This document shows, one piece after another, positions 16,958 to 25,680 of a DNA stretch of 42,191 nt. Source of the DNA: an uncultured OM43 clade bacterium (lineage in GTDB: Bacteria; Pseudomonadota; Gammaproteobacteria; Burkholderiales; Methylophilaceae); the NCBI GenBank assembly GCA_902558495.1, contig CACEEB010000009.1, forward strand, positions 1 through 42,191. The letters are read 5' to 3'. Position 1 is the first letter of the stretch, and the number at the start of each line of letters is the position of its first letter. The notes beneath the pieces were generated by a model, which was given only the letters and a program-made list of their open reading frames with translations, was not told where the DNA came from and searched no databases. A program made the translations under genes and the position numbers.

Positions 16958-18037
16958 ATGAATACAATTGATTTAAAGCTAAAAAAATATTTTAAAGGAA
17001 AGAAAGTTTTTATTACTGGTCATACTGGTTTTAAGGGTTCTTGGCTATCTTATTTACTTCATAAAGTAGGTGCTGAGGTAATGGGGTACGCCCTAAAACC
17101 AAAAAGTGATAATGATCATTTCTGTTTACTCAATTTACAAGAAAAAATAAATCATGTTGAAGGTGATATAACAGATTCAGAACATCTAAATAAAAAAATA
17201 ATTAACTTTCAACCTGACTATGTTTTTCATTTAGCTGCTCAAGCTCTTGTTCATTATTCGTATGCTAATCCATTCGAGACTTATTCCGTAAATGTTATGG
17301 GTTCATTAAATCTTTTAGATGCTGTAAAAAATACATCATCAATAAGATCATTAATTTATGTTACTTCTGATAAATGTTATGAAAATATTGAAATAAACAG
17401 AGGTTATCATGAAGAAGATACTCTTGGTGGACAGGATCCTTATAGTTCTTCTAAAGCTGCTGCTGAAATTTTATTTTCTTCATACTATCGTTCCTTTTTA
17501 TCAGACAAGAATAGTCTGGGAGCAGCATCAGTAAGAGCAGGAAATGTAATTGGTGGAGGTGATTGGTCTGCAAATCGAATAATCCCCGACTGTATAAAAG
17601 CTATTGAAAAAGATATACCTATTTTATTAAGACATCCTAATGCAACAAGGCCATGGCAACACGTTCTAGAACCTTTATCAGGATATTTATTACTAGCTAG
17701 TAAGCTTTATGATAATCCATCAAAATTTTATGGATCTTGGAATTTTGGGCCATCACATAATGACTCAATCACTGTTAAACAAATAGCTTCATTGATAATT
17801 GAAAATTTAGGTAAAGGTACAATTGAAATTCAAGAGCCTGAGAAGAACATCCATGAAGCTAAATTACTTCAATTAAATTGCACCAAGGCAAAAAAATTAC
17901 TTAATTGGCATTCAAGGTGGGATTCAAAAAAAACCTTACAGTCGACTGCCGACTGGTATAAAAGTATAATGAATGGTGAAAAAGCTGAGGATATTACCTT
18001 TAAACAAATTTGCGAATTCTTCCCGGAGATAAAATGA
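16958..18037 (+). CDS. rfbG: CDP-glucose 4,6-dehydratase
   Basis: Extended SDR of 359 residues that removes water from CDP-glucose to give CDP-4-keto-6-deoxyglucose. The NAD motif is GHTGFKGSWL (21-30), where the lysine-containing form is typical of RfbG/DdhB. T136-S137-D138-K139 and Tyr162-Lys166 (PYSSSKAAAE) form the active site. NVIGGGDWSANRIIPD and HPNATRPWQHVLEPL are near-signature stretches for the family. With rfbF at 18513 it makes up the first two steps of a CDP-6-deoxyhexose branch. There is a 15-base gap from the upstream GT gene, and the stop overlaps the next start as ATGA. Confidence 0.93.
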   Translation: MNTIDLKLKKYFKGKKVFITGHTGFKGSWLSYLLHKVGAEVMGYALKPKSDNDHFCLLNLQEKINHVEGDITDSEHLNKKIINFQPDYVFHLAAQALVHYSYANPFETYSVNVMGSLNLLDAVKNTSSIRSLIYVTSDKCYENIEINRGYHEEDTLGGQDPYSSSKAAAEILFSSYYRSFLSDKNSLGAASVRAGNVIGGGDWSANRIIPDCIKAIEKDIPILLRHPNATRPWQHVLEPLSGYLLLASKLYDNPSKFYGSWNFGPSHNDSITVKQIASLIIENLGKGTIEIQEPEKNIHEAKLLQLNCTKAKKLLNWHSRWDSKKTLQSTADWYKSIMNGEKAEDITFKQICEFFPEIK

Positions 18038-18483
18038 TTGATGGCGTTATATTAACCCCCTTGAAACAGATATTTGATGAGCGTGGCAAAGTTATGCATA
18101 TGCTTAGAGAGGATTCTCCAATTTTCTCGAGATTTGGTGAAATATACTTTTCATGTACTAATCCCGGAGCAGTTAAAGCTTGGCATCTTCACAAGGAATT
18201 AACACTAAACTATGCCGTAATTTATGGCCAAATAAAATTTGTACTTTATGATGAGAGAAAAGATAGTCCAACATGCGGTGAGATCCAAGAACTTTTTATG
18301 TCGCCTGAAAATTATTTTTTGGTAACTGTTCCCCCAGGAATATGGAATGGGTTTAAGAGTGTTGGTAATTTAACTTCAATTCTTGCAAATTGTGCAACCT
18401 TACCTCACAGTCAAAATGAAATTATGAGAAGACCTGCAAATGATAAAAAAATCCCATACAAATGGGAGCTAGAACATCGTTAA
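18034..18483 (+). CDS. RmlC-like cupin sugar-nucleotide epimerase
   Basis: Small cupin of 149 residues related to dTDP-4-dehydrorhamnose 3,5-epimerase. GAVKAWHLHKELTLNYAV (45-62) holds the His51-His53-Lys54 cluster at the cupin active site, and FGEIYFS and YGQIKFVLYDER are core strands. PPGIWNGFK later in the chain is the conserved RmlC-type loop. Located between rfbG and rfbF, it probably epimerises C3 and/or C5 of the CDP-4-keto-6-deoxy sugar rather than a dTDP sugar; no rmlA, rmlB or rmlD is present. The start at 18034 forms an ATGA overlap; an upstream in-frame TTG at 18010 is unlikely. The fold is certain; the positions epimerised are unknown. Confidence 0.83.
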   Translation: MIDGVILTPLKQIFDERGKVMHMLREDSPIFSRFGEIYFSCTNPGAVKAWHLHKELTLNYAVIYGQIKFVLYDERKDSPTCGEIQELFMSPENYFLVTVPPGIWNGFKSVGNLTSILANCATLPHSQNEIMRRPANDKKIPYKWELEHR

Positions 18484-18512
18484 TTTAAATAAAAAAATAA
18501 GGTTATAAAACT

Positions 18513-19280
18513 ATGAAAGTGATACTTTTAGCAGGCGGTTTTGGAACTAGATTATCAGAATATACAGAAAATATTCCTAAACCAATGGTACGAGTTGGAG
18601 ATGATCCGATACTCATTCATATAATGCGCCATTATGCAGAATATGGCCATAAAGAATTTTTTCTTGCGCTAGGCTATAAATCTAGAGTTATTAAGGAATT
18701 TTTTCTGAACTATAAGGAGTTAAATTCAGATTTTCTAATTGATATGAATGAAGGGAAAATTAAATTTTATAATAGTCCAAAGGATAATTGGGCAGTCTCA
18801 TTAATAGATACTGGAATTGATACACTTACTGGTGGGAGGCTAAAAAGAATGCAGCAATATATTAATAATGAGACATTTATGCTTACATACGGTGACGGTG
18901 TTGGGAATGTAAATATTGATAAGCTCATTAATTATCATAAAAGTCATGGCAAGTTAGTTACTATGACTGCAGTAAGGCCAGCAGCTAGATTTGGTGAGCT
19001 AACAATTGTTGACGATAAGATTACATCATTCAAAGAAAAACCACAGCTTGAAAAGGGTTGGATTAATGGAGGTTTTTTTGTTATGGAGCCGGAGTTTCTT
19101 GATTATATAGACGATGATAATACGATGTTGGAGAGGACACCAATTGAAAAAGCAACAAGTGAGGGACAGGTCATGGCATATAAACATGATAAATTTTGGC
19201 ATTGTATGGATACAAAAAGAGATCATGAGCTTTTAGAAAAGCTTTGGTCAAGTGGAGATAGGCCTTGGACAAAAAAATAA
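18513..19280 (+). CDS. rfbF: Glucose-1-phosphate cytidylyltransferase
   Basis: Makes CDP-glucose from glucose-1-phosphate and CTP. The 255-residue protein has the nucleotide-binding motif LAGGFGTRLSEYTENIPKPM (6-25), Lys23 for the sugar phosphate, LTYGDGVGNV (metal-binding Asp) and the C-terminal DTKRDHELLEKLW, all typical of RfbF/DdhA. Length is normal. An AAGG ribosome-binding site sits at 18499-18502. The 29-base gap after the cupin gene is one of the few real gaps in the operon. It is listed after rfbG and the cupin here, whereas in Salmonella and Yersinia the order is rfbF-rfbG-rfbH. Confidence 0.93.
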   Translation: MKVILLAGGFGTRLSEYTENIPKPMVRVGDDPILIHIMRHYAEYGHKEFFLALGYKSRVIKEFFLNYKELNSDFLIDMNEGKIKFYNSPKDNWAVSLIDTGIDTLTGGRLKRMQQYINNETFMLTYGDGVGNVNIDKLINYHKSHGKLVTMTAVRPAARFGELTIVDDKITSFKEKPQLEKGWINGGFFVMEPEFLDYIDDDNTMLERTPIEKATSEGQVMAYKHDKFWHCMDTKRDHELLEKLWSSGDRPWTKK

Positions 19281-19284
19281 AATA

Positions 19285-20211
19285 ATGAAAATTTTAGTAA
19301 CTGGAGGATACGGTTATTTAGGGGCAAACATTGTAAAATTTCTGTCAGACAAATATGAAGTTATTACTGGCTCTTCAAACAAAAATTTAAAAAAAATTAA
19401 TTCAATATCTTATGAGTGGGATAACCTTCCAAGTTTAGTAAAAGCAACAAGGGAAGTTGATGTCATTATTCATGCCTCGGGAATAGGTTCGTCTGCAGCT
19501 AAAAATAATCCTGCTTTAACTAATAAATTAGAGGTCAATGGTACAAATAATTTAATAGAATCATCTATTAAAAATAAGGTCAAAAAAATTATCTATTTAT
19601 CTTCAGCTCATGTGTATAAAAGCCCTTTGAATGGTCACATAACTGAAAATGTAGTTCCTATCAACACACATCCTTATGCAAAAGCAAAGCTAGATGCTGA
19701 AGCTATATTTAAAAAAAAGTGCATGAGCAATGGAATTGAATTAGTAATTTTAAGACTTTCAAATATTTTAGGCGCCCCATTGTTTATCAATTCAAATTGC
19801 TGGTCGCTACTCCCACATGATCTTTCCTTACAAGCAATAAAAACGAAAATCTTGAAGATTAATAACAACCCAAACATAGAAAGAGATTTTCTCTCACTCG
19901 ATAGTTTTTTATTGGTAATAAAAGAGATTTTAGATACTAAATTTAAAGATGATTTTATCTATAACTTAGGAAGTGGTAAGTCAATTAAAATTTATGATAT
20001 TGCAAAGATGATTATGAATAGAGCAGAAATATTATTTGGAAACAAGTATTCGCTAGTTCTGGTTAGTGATGAAAGAAAAATTGATGAAAAATTGATTTAT
20101 GATGTACACAAAATATCAAAGTATGAAAAAATTAAAACTATCCTTACTAAAGATAGTTTAATTAAAGATATTGATAAGCTTTTACTATTTTGCCATCATG
20201 AAATGGAATAA
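19285..20211 (+). CDS. NAD-dependent epimerase/dehydratase (SDR), CDP-sugar 4-reductase or epimerase candidate
   Basis: Extended SDR of 308 residues. GGYGYLG (7-13) binds the cofactor, and Ser106/Ser107 with Tyr131-Lys135 (HPYAKAKLDAE) form the catalytic set. Following rfbG, the cupin and rfbF, it most likely reduces the 4-keto group of the CDP-6-deoxyhexose, completing a CDP-linked 6-deoxy sugar. Because rfbH (the 3-dehydrase) is absent, the product would keep its 3-OH and would not be abequose, paratose or tyvelose. I use the ATG at 19285, as the reading frame upstream to 19252 overlaps rfbF with no motif. The exact product cannot be read. Confidence 0.78.
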   Translation: MKILVTGGYGYLGANIVKFLSDKYEVITGSSNKNLKKINSISYEWDNLPSLVKATREVDVIIHASGIGSSAAKNNPALTNKLEVNGTNNLIESSIKNKVKKIIYLSSAHVYKSPLNGHITENVVPINTHPYAKAKLDAEAIFKKKCMSNGIELVILRLSNILGAPLFINSNCWSLLPHDLSLQAIKTKILKINNNPNIERDFLSLDSFLLVIKEILDTKFKDDFIYNLGSGKSIKIYDIAKMIMNRAEILFGNKYSLVLVSDERKIDEKLIYDVHKISKYEKIKTILTKDSLIKDIDKLLLFCHHEME

Positions 20212-21127
20212 AATATTGAAAAAAAATTTAAAACCAAAAATATCAGTAATTATTCCTAGCTATCTTCATGCACATCTTATTTCACGTGCAATAGATTCTG
20301 TTCTAAATCAAACATATACTAATTGGGAAATTATTGTGGTAGATAATTTTTCAGATGATGGAACTAATTTAATTCTAAAAAAATATATGTCCCAAAATCA
20401 TAATATTGCTTTTTATAGGATTAAAAATAATGGAATTATTGCTAAATCAAGAAATTATGGTATTCGTAAGGCTAATGGCGATTTTATTGCATTTCTCGAT
20501 GCAGATGATTGGTGGACTGATGATAAATTAGCTAATTCAGTAAATGCAATAAACAATGGCTTCGATTTTATTTATCATAATGCCAAAGTAATTAGCCCAA
20601 AAAAAAATATTTTTAATCAAAAATTATTTTCCTCAAAGCCAAAATCACCACTGATCATAAATTTTTTAATTCATGGTGTAACAATCCCGAATTCAAGTGT
20701 TGTTGTTCGAAAGAGTGTATTAGAAGACATTAATTATATTTCAGAGGAGACTAAGCTTATCGGCGTTGAAGATCAACATACTTGGTTAAGAATCTCAATT
20801 TATACTGATAGTTTTTGCAAGATTGACAAAATTTTAGGTTTTTATTGGTCGGATGAATTTAATAATTCAAAACCTTCCTCTAAATTATATGATAAATTTA
20901 TCTATCTTCATACTCAGTTTTATCAACATCTGAGTGCTAAAGAGACAATTAGAGCTGAGGCTTTTTTAAATTATAAGCTTGGAAGAGTTGCATTCCAAAT
21001 CGGAGATTATAGTAGAGCATTAAATCATTATTTAAAATCAATCAAATCAAATCTTACCCACAAGTACCTATATAAAGCATTTATTTTTATAATAATTTCT
21101 TTTTACAAGAAAATTAAAATATTTTGA
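20198..21127 (+). CDS. GT2-family glycosyltransferase
   Basis: Family 2 glycosyltransferase of 309 residues (GT-A fold). ISVIIPSYLHAHLISRAIDSV (15-35, inverting-GT2 N-terminus), VVDNFSDDGT (47-56) and the metal motif FLDADDWW (99-106) are all present. ARNYG-type helix residues (SRNYGIRKANGDFIAF) precede the DxD as usual. The C-terminal about 60 residues include a short helical-repeat-like stretch and end in a hydrophobic, basic segment that may sit at the membrane. The ATG at 20198 overlaps the SDR gene by 14 bases; a TTG at 20171 is possible but adds a hydrophobic leader with no support. The sugar donor is unknown. Confidence 0.83.
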   Translation: MKWNKILKKNLKPKISVIIPSYLHAHLISRAIDSVLNQTYTNWEIIVVDNFSDDGTNLILKKYMSQNHNIAFYRIKNNGIIAKSRNYGIRKANGDFIAFLDADDWWTDDKLANSVNAINNGFDFIYHNAKVISPKKNIFNQKLFSSKPKSPLIINFLIHGVTIPNSSVVVRKSVLEDINYISEETKLIGVEDQHTWLRISIYTDSFCKIDKILGFYWSDEFNNSKPSSKLYDKFIYLHTQFYQHLSAKETIRAEAFLNYKLGRVAFQIGDYSRALNHYLKSIKSNLTHKYLYKAFIFIIISFYKKIKIF

Positions 21128-22491
21128 TAACTAAAGCTTTAAAATCTCATAACGATATTTTTAAAAAAAATATTTTATCCTGGTTTATTATTTTTCTTTT
21201 ATTTTATTCATATCTTACAACTGCAGGTTTTATTTTTCAAAAGTTTATTCTAGAATTTTTAGCTCAAAATAATACTCATTTATTATTATCACCAGAATCA
21301 ACTATTGCTAATGAAATTGCAATTTCATTAAATGAAAAGCTTAAATTAGATTTTTGGAAAAATTTTTCCTTAGTCCCTCAAGAAGGATATGGTATTAACG
21401 TTACTATTTTGGCATTTTTTTATTACATCCTAGGAGTTAATCCTTATACCAATATTATAATTAATTCACTTTTTTATAGTCTTTCAGCTCTATTACTTCT
21501 CCTTACGTTTCTTAAGATCTCGAATAATTCAATTTATGCTAAGAAATCAGCATTTATATGTTCAATTATTTTTTTATTATGGCCAAGTTCATTATTTTGG
21601 CTAAGTCAGATCACCAAAGACTTTATGTCTACTTTTTCACACTTATTATTAATTTTTTCATTTATATGCTTGTATCGAGTTGATAATTTAAAATCAGGTT
21701 TGTATTATCTTCTACTTTCATTTCTATCATTAATAATAATGTTCAGTGTTCGAGATCATTTTCTACAAATTCAATTTATTATGTTATTTGTGATAATTTT
21801 TATTCTTCTTAATCGCTTTTTATCTTTGAGACTTTCTTTGAAACCAAAACAGATTTATTTAACTTTTTTTATTATTATATTTACCACTTATACGTCATTG
21901 ATAATATCTGATAAAAATACTTCTAATATTGAGAGTAATTTAGTTTTAAATAATTTGAAGATTCACCAATTAAAAGATATTTCTTATGAGTATTTTCCAG
22001 ACAAGGAAACTATTTGGAAAAAATCAAATTTTATACCTAATTTTATTGATAAGCGTTTACAAGCAATTATTGCTCTAAATTTAATTAATAATATTAATAA
22101 TATTAAATTTGGGGCAAGTACTCCATTTAATACTAATTTAGAAATTAAATCTTCTTATGATTTTATAAAATCGTTGCCAGTAATTTTATATCAGGGTTTA
22201 TTTGAGCCTTATCCATTGAGGTTTGATATAAAACAACCAAAATTTCTTGTTGTAGCTATAGAAATGCTTTTTATCTATATTTGTTTCTTTTTAATTCCTT
22301 TTATAAAAAGTAAATCCTTTGATAAGATATATATAGTTATAATTTCATTTTCTATCTTCTATATTATTCCTATTACTTATACAGTTTCAACTTACGGATC
22401 TTTGTATAGGTTAAGAGGGCCATTTTTACTGATAATTGCTCTAATTATCCTTCGTATCTTTCTTGAGGAATCTTCAAAAAAAAATAAATGA
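21124..22491 (+). CDS. Polytopic membrane protein, candidate O-antigen polymerase (Wzy-like)
   Basis: A 455-residue protein with about ten strongly hydrophobic segments and TTG as start (TTGA overlap with the previous gene). One long non-membrane loop (about 265-340) rich in charged and polar residues precedes the last membrane spans, an arrangement often seen in O-antigen polymerases. The motif WPSSLFWLSQITKDFMSTF (about 153-171) resembles the Lys-containing segment of Wzy/EpsG-like and GT39-like proteins. Sequence identity within Wzy is always low, so the call rests on topology and on the neighbouring flippase and glycosyltransferases. A GT-C glycosyltransferase is the main alternative. Confidence 0.6.
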   Translation: MITKALKSHNDIFKKNILSWFIIFLLFYSYLTTAGFIFQKFILEFLAQNNTHLLLSPESTIANEIAISLNEKLKLDFWKNFSLVPQEGYGINVTILAFFYYILGVNPYTNIIINSLFYSLSALLLLLTFLKISNNSIYAKKSAFICSIIFLLWPSSLFWLSQITKDFMSTFSHLLLIFSFICLYRVDNLKSGLYYLLLSFLSLIIMFSVRDHFLQIQFIMLFVIIFILLNRFLSLRLSLKPKQIYLTFFIIIFTTYTSLIISDKNTSNIESNLVLNNLKIHQLKDISYEYFPDKETIWKKSNFIPNFIDKRLQAIIALNLINNINNIKFGASTPFNTNLEIKSSYDFIKSLPVILYQGLFEPYPLRFDIKQPKFLVVAIEMLFIYICFFLIPFIKSKSFDKIYIVIISFSIFYIIPITYTVSTYGSLYRLRGPFLLIIALIILRIFLEESSKKNK

Positions 22492-23894
22492 ATTTTTTAA
22501 CAAATAAAGGTATATCAGGATCATTTTTGTTTATATTAGCTACTTTAGTAGCTTTGTTTCGGGATGTATATTTTGTGAATGAATTTTTTAACAAAAATAC
22601 CTTTTCGATGGACGCATATTTTACTTCAATGATGCTTTTGGCGCTGATTATTAATTTTATATTTGCACCATTCCAAGAGTACTTTAATTACAATAAAAAA
22701 ATATTAAAAAATATAAATATAAAATTATTAGCTAATTTATATAGTATTGGATTTACTATATTTTTAATGATGGGTCTGTATTTATTTATTAACGATGTAT
22801 CAGATGATTATATTTACATAAAGCTAGCAAACCTCTTTATGTTAACTATAAATTTTCCGCTTGTATATTTACATTCATTGTTATTCGAATCAAAAAGGAT
22901 GCACTTAATTTCGGGGTCAAATCTCTTCTTTTCAACTTCTCTTCTAATGATCATATTTATATTATCAACATCCATGAACATTAATCATCCCATTTTAACG
23001 ATAAGTATAAGTAATTTAATAATCCAGTTTTCTATTTTCTTATTTTTTGTAAGGACACTAAGTAAGAGTGGCTATAAGATTGTTAATCAACCGAATGACT
23101 TTAGTTTATTATCCTTTTTTTCAAAAAAAATATTTCTATTAGTATCGTTTAATGCATTAATATTTTGTCCTTTTTATATTTTTTCTTTTTTAAATTTTTT
23201 CACAAATGAGGGAAATATAACTGCATTTTCATTAGCCATTAAACCTTTTTTAATATTTCAAGTTTTTATTACTTTTGTAATAAACGGTATTTTTTTTAAT
23301 AATTTATTTAATAAGGAAATTGAGGATTATACAAAAATTTTTAATATAAACTTCAATAAGATTTTTAATGGCGTGATTGTACTTACTTTAATCATTCTAG
23401 GTTTGTCATATTTATTTATACCAACTATTTTAGAATTTATTACAGTACCTAAGGTTTTAAAATTATTGATTATTGAGGTTTATTTCTTGTCCATCATATT
23501 GCTTCCAATTATTTTTATGAATGTACTTTTTTTGAAGTTACTTACACTAAATTTTTTTGGTAAATATCTTTATTATTTTTTATATTTTCTTATTATTTTA
23601 TTTATTACACTTTTCCTTGGGTTAATCGAAATTAACTCAGCATCTGATTATCTATCTTTTATATTTGTTATGAATTTAGCTCTTTTATTTTTATTATTAT
23701 TGACAGCATTTTTTCATAAAATTTTTTCATTGTATTCTTTTATAATAATAATTATTTGTATTTTTTTATTTTTATCGTCTATCTTAACTTATTTATATGA
23801 GTTATATTTCGGAACTTTTTTATTCTTTTTCTTATATCTTTCCTTATTAATTACTACTAATTATTTAAATGGTGAATTTAAACTTAACACATGA
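22488..23894 (+). CDS. Wzx/MurJ-like lipid-linked oligosaccharide flippase
   Basis: A 468-residue protein with about 12-14 predicted membrane segments and very few soluble stretches. The N-terminus has an RDVYFVNEFF...DAYFTSMMLLALIINF pattern like the first helices of MurJ and some Wzx proteins (Arg-Asp followed by Asp-Ala-Tyr/Phe-Phe). It would move the undecaprenyl-linked repeat unit to the periplasm before polymerisation by the upstream candidate polymerase. The reading frame is extremely T-rich, as expected for a membrane protein at this base composition. The stop and start overlaps on both sides are ATGA. Family confidence is moderate. Confidence 0.65.
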   Translation: MNFLTNKGISGSFLFILATLVALFRDVYFVNEFFNKNTFSMDAYFTSMMLLALIINFIFAPFQEYFNYNKKILKNINIKLLANLYSIGFTIFLMMGLYLFINDVSDDYIYIKLANLFMLTINFPLVYLHSLLFESKRMHLISGSNLFFSTSLLMIIFILSTSMNINHPILTISISNLIIQFSIFLFFVRTLSKSGYKIVNQPNDFSLLSFFSKKIFLLVSFNALIFCPFYIFSFLNFFTNEGNITAFSLAIKPFLIFQVFITFVINGIFFNNLFNKEIEDYTKIFNINFNKIFNGVIVLTLIILGLSYLFIPTILEFITVPKVLKLLIIEVYFLSIILLPIIFMNVLFLKLLTLNFFGKYLYYFLYFLIILFITLFLGLIEINSASDYLSFIFVMNLALLFLLLLTAFFHKIFSLYSFIIIIICIFLFLSSILTYLYELYFGTFLFFFLYLSLLITTNYLNGEFKLNT

Positions 23895-25021
23895 GATCAA
23901 TTAAAAAAAGAATATGTTTGATAGCTAACTCTGATATTTTCTTTGAATCCTTTTTAGTTCATCAATCAATAGTCTTATCTAATTATTATGATATTCATAT
24001 TGTTATTAATTCAGATAAACTTGATAAGTTATCAAATCAATATCCAAATCTTTCTTTCCATCATTTCTCTATTCGCCGTAAAAAATTTTTCTTAATCTAT
24101 GATTTAATTTTGTTTATAAAATTATTTTATTTTTTTTGTAAATATAATTTCGACATTGTTCATTCTTTTACTTCCAAAGTTGGATGTTTTTCAATGTTTA
24201 TCGGATTCTTATTAAGGATAAAGAATAGACACCATACTTTTACAGGACAAACTTGGTGCAAAAAAAATTTTTTTTGCTGGCCTTTATATAAGTTTGCAGA
24301 TAGGATTATTAGTTTTTTTTCAACCATTACTTTTGCAGATAGTAAGTCTCAATCTAAATATCTTTTAGATGAAAAGGTTGTTCATAAAAGTAAAATAAAA
24401 GTACTTGGAAATGGTTCTATTAGTGGAGTTGACTTGGGAAAATTTTATCCCAAAAAATCGTTAGGTATTAAAATTAGAAAAAAACTACAAATACCTTTGG
24501 ATGCTTTTGTTTTAATTTTTGTTGGAAGACTGTGCATAGAAAAAGGAATTTTTGATTTAATAAATGCTTTTTCAATATTAGATAATAAAAATATTCATTT
24601 AATTTTTGTTGGTATGCTTGATGATGATATTGTCGAATATTTACCATCAAATAAAAATATTCATTATCTAGGTTTTAAAAAAGATGTCACACCCTTTATT
24701 AATGCCTCTGATTTACTTTGTCTTCCAAGTTATAGGGAGGGTTTTGGATCTGTTGTTATTGAAGCTGCAGCAGTTGGAGTGCCCTCATTAGTTTCAAATA
24801 TATATGGTTTACAGGATTCGATTATTCACAATAAAACTGGATTGTTTCATATTCCTGCTGATCCTATTGATATTAGTAGTAAAATTAATCATATTTATTT
24901 AAACAAATCTTTTTATAAAAAAATGTCGAGTGATGCCAAATCTAGAGCGATTAAATTTTTTGATAAAGATCTAGTTATTAGATATTGGGTCAAATTTTAC
25001 AAGAGATTTCTAAATGATTAA
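23891..25021 (+). CDS. GT4-family glycosyltransferase
   Basis: Retaining GT-B glycosyltransferase of 376 residues. The C-terminal domain has IFVGRLCIEKGIFDLINAF (about 213-231) and LPSYREGFGSVVIEAAAVGVPSL with Glu283 and Glu291, the EX7E motif of GT4. The N-terminal domain has FDIVHSFTSKVG and HHTFTGQTWCK, similar to enzymes that add the second sugar to an undecaprenyl-linked HexNAc (PglA/WbpT-like). Placement next to the initiating phosphoglycosyl transferase, which it overlaps by 8 bases, supports an early step in repeat-unit assembly. There is no membrane anchor. The sugar specificity is not readable. Confidence 0.85.
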   Translation: MRSIKKRICLIANSDIFFESFLVHQSIVLSNYYDIHIVINSDKLDKLSNQYPNLSFHHFSIRRKKFFLIYDLILFIKLFYFFCKYNFDIVHSFTSKVGCFSMFIGFLLRIKNRHHTFTGQTWCKKNFFCWPLYKFADRIISFFSTITFADSKSQSKYLLDEKVVHKSKIKVLGNGSISGVDLGKFYPKKSLGIKIRKKLQIPLDAFVLIFVGRLCIEKGIFDLINAFSILDNKNIHLIFVGMLDDDIVEYLPSNKNIHYLGFKKDVTPFINASDLLCLPSYREGFGSVVIEAAAVGVPSLVSNIYGLQDSIIHNKTGLFHIPADPIDISSKINHIYLNKSFYKKMSSDAKSRAIKFFDKDLVIRYWVKFYKRFLND

Positions 25022-25616
25022 GCGTTTATTCGATTTTATTTGTTCAATATTTTTAATTATTGTTTGCTCTCCTTTATTTATAATTACTTCGATTTTCATT
25101 AAATTTACTTTAGGATCTCCTATTTTTTTTACTCAAAAGAGACCTGGCCTTAATGAAAAAATTTTTACTATTTATAAGTTTAGAACAATGAGTGAATTAT
25201 ATGATTCAGACGGAATTTTATTGCCTGATTCAAAGCGTTTGTCTAAGGTTGGTAATTTTATAAGATCTCTAAGTCTTGATGAGCTTCCTACATTACTAAA
25301 TATAATTAAAGGAGATATGAGTCTGGTAGGACCAAGACCTCTTTTGATTGAATATCTTTGTTTATATAGTGAGGAGCAAAAAAAAAGACATTTAGTAAAA
25401 CCTGGAATAACAGGTTTAGCTCAAATTAATGGAAGAAATCTCCTAGATTGGGAGGAAAAATTCAATTATGATGTGTTGTATGTAGAGAATCATAACTTTT
25501 TTTTAGATATAAAAATTTTATTTATTACTATAAAAAAAGTTGCACTTAGAGAGGGTATAAGCAGTCAAAATGAGATGACTACTGAACCTTTTACTGGCCG
25601 TAAAAAGAATGATTAA
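25014..25616 (+). CDS. PglC-type initiating phosphoglycosyl transferase
   Basis: Monotopic polyprenyl-phosphate sugar-1-phosphate transferase of 200 residues, the catalytic-core-only size typical of PglC. One N-terminal re-entrant hydrophobic segment (about 4-32, with Ser19-Pro20) anchors it. FRTMS (56-60), the catalytic Asp89-Glu90 in SLDELP, LLNIIKGDMSLVGPRP (94-109) and KPGITGLAQINGRN follow in order. It would load a UDP-linked diamino or amino sugar onto undecaprenyl phosphate. The DegT aminotransferase at 25681 and the PglF-like dehydratase at 28361 would make that sugar. An inverted repeat at 25606-25627 overlaps its last codons. Confidence 0.9.
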   Translation: MIKRLFDFICSIFLIIVCSPLFIITSIFIKFTLGSPIFFTQKRPGLNEKIFTIYKFRTMSELYDSDGILLPDSKRLSKVGNFIRSLSLDELPTLLNIIKGDMSLVGPRPLLIEYLCLYSEEQKKRHLVKPGITGLAQINGRNLLDWEEKFNYDVLYVENHNFFLDIKILFITIKKVALREGISSQNEMTTEPFTGRKKND

Positions 25617-25627
25617 TTATTCATTCT
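25606..25627 (+). terminator. AT-rich inverted repeat, possible weak terminator or attenuator
   Basis: AGAATGA at 25606-25612 and TCATTCT at 25621-25627 are perfect 7-base inverted arms around an 8-base loop, spanning the PglC-type stop codon. No clean run of T follows at once, so it would be a weak intrinsic terminator at best. The 64 bases to the next gene hold no other clear signal. Confidence 0.25.
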
Positions 25628-25680
25628 CCTTATTCGCTAATATATTTTTGTTTTTGAATACAACTTTTATTTAATAAAAC

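Noticed and set aside
18034-18483. RmlC of a dTDP-rhamnose pathway
   Set aside because: rmlA, rmlB and rmlD are absent, and both neighbours are CDP-glucose enzymes.
25617-25680. Promoter for the DegT aminotransferase gene
   Set aside because: Only generic AT-rich hexamers are present with no convincing -35/-10 pair.
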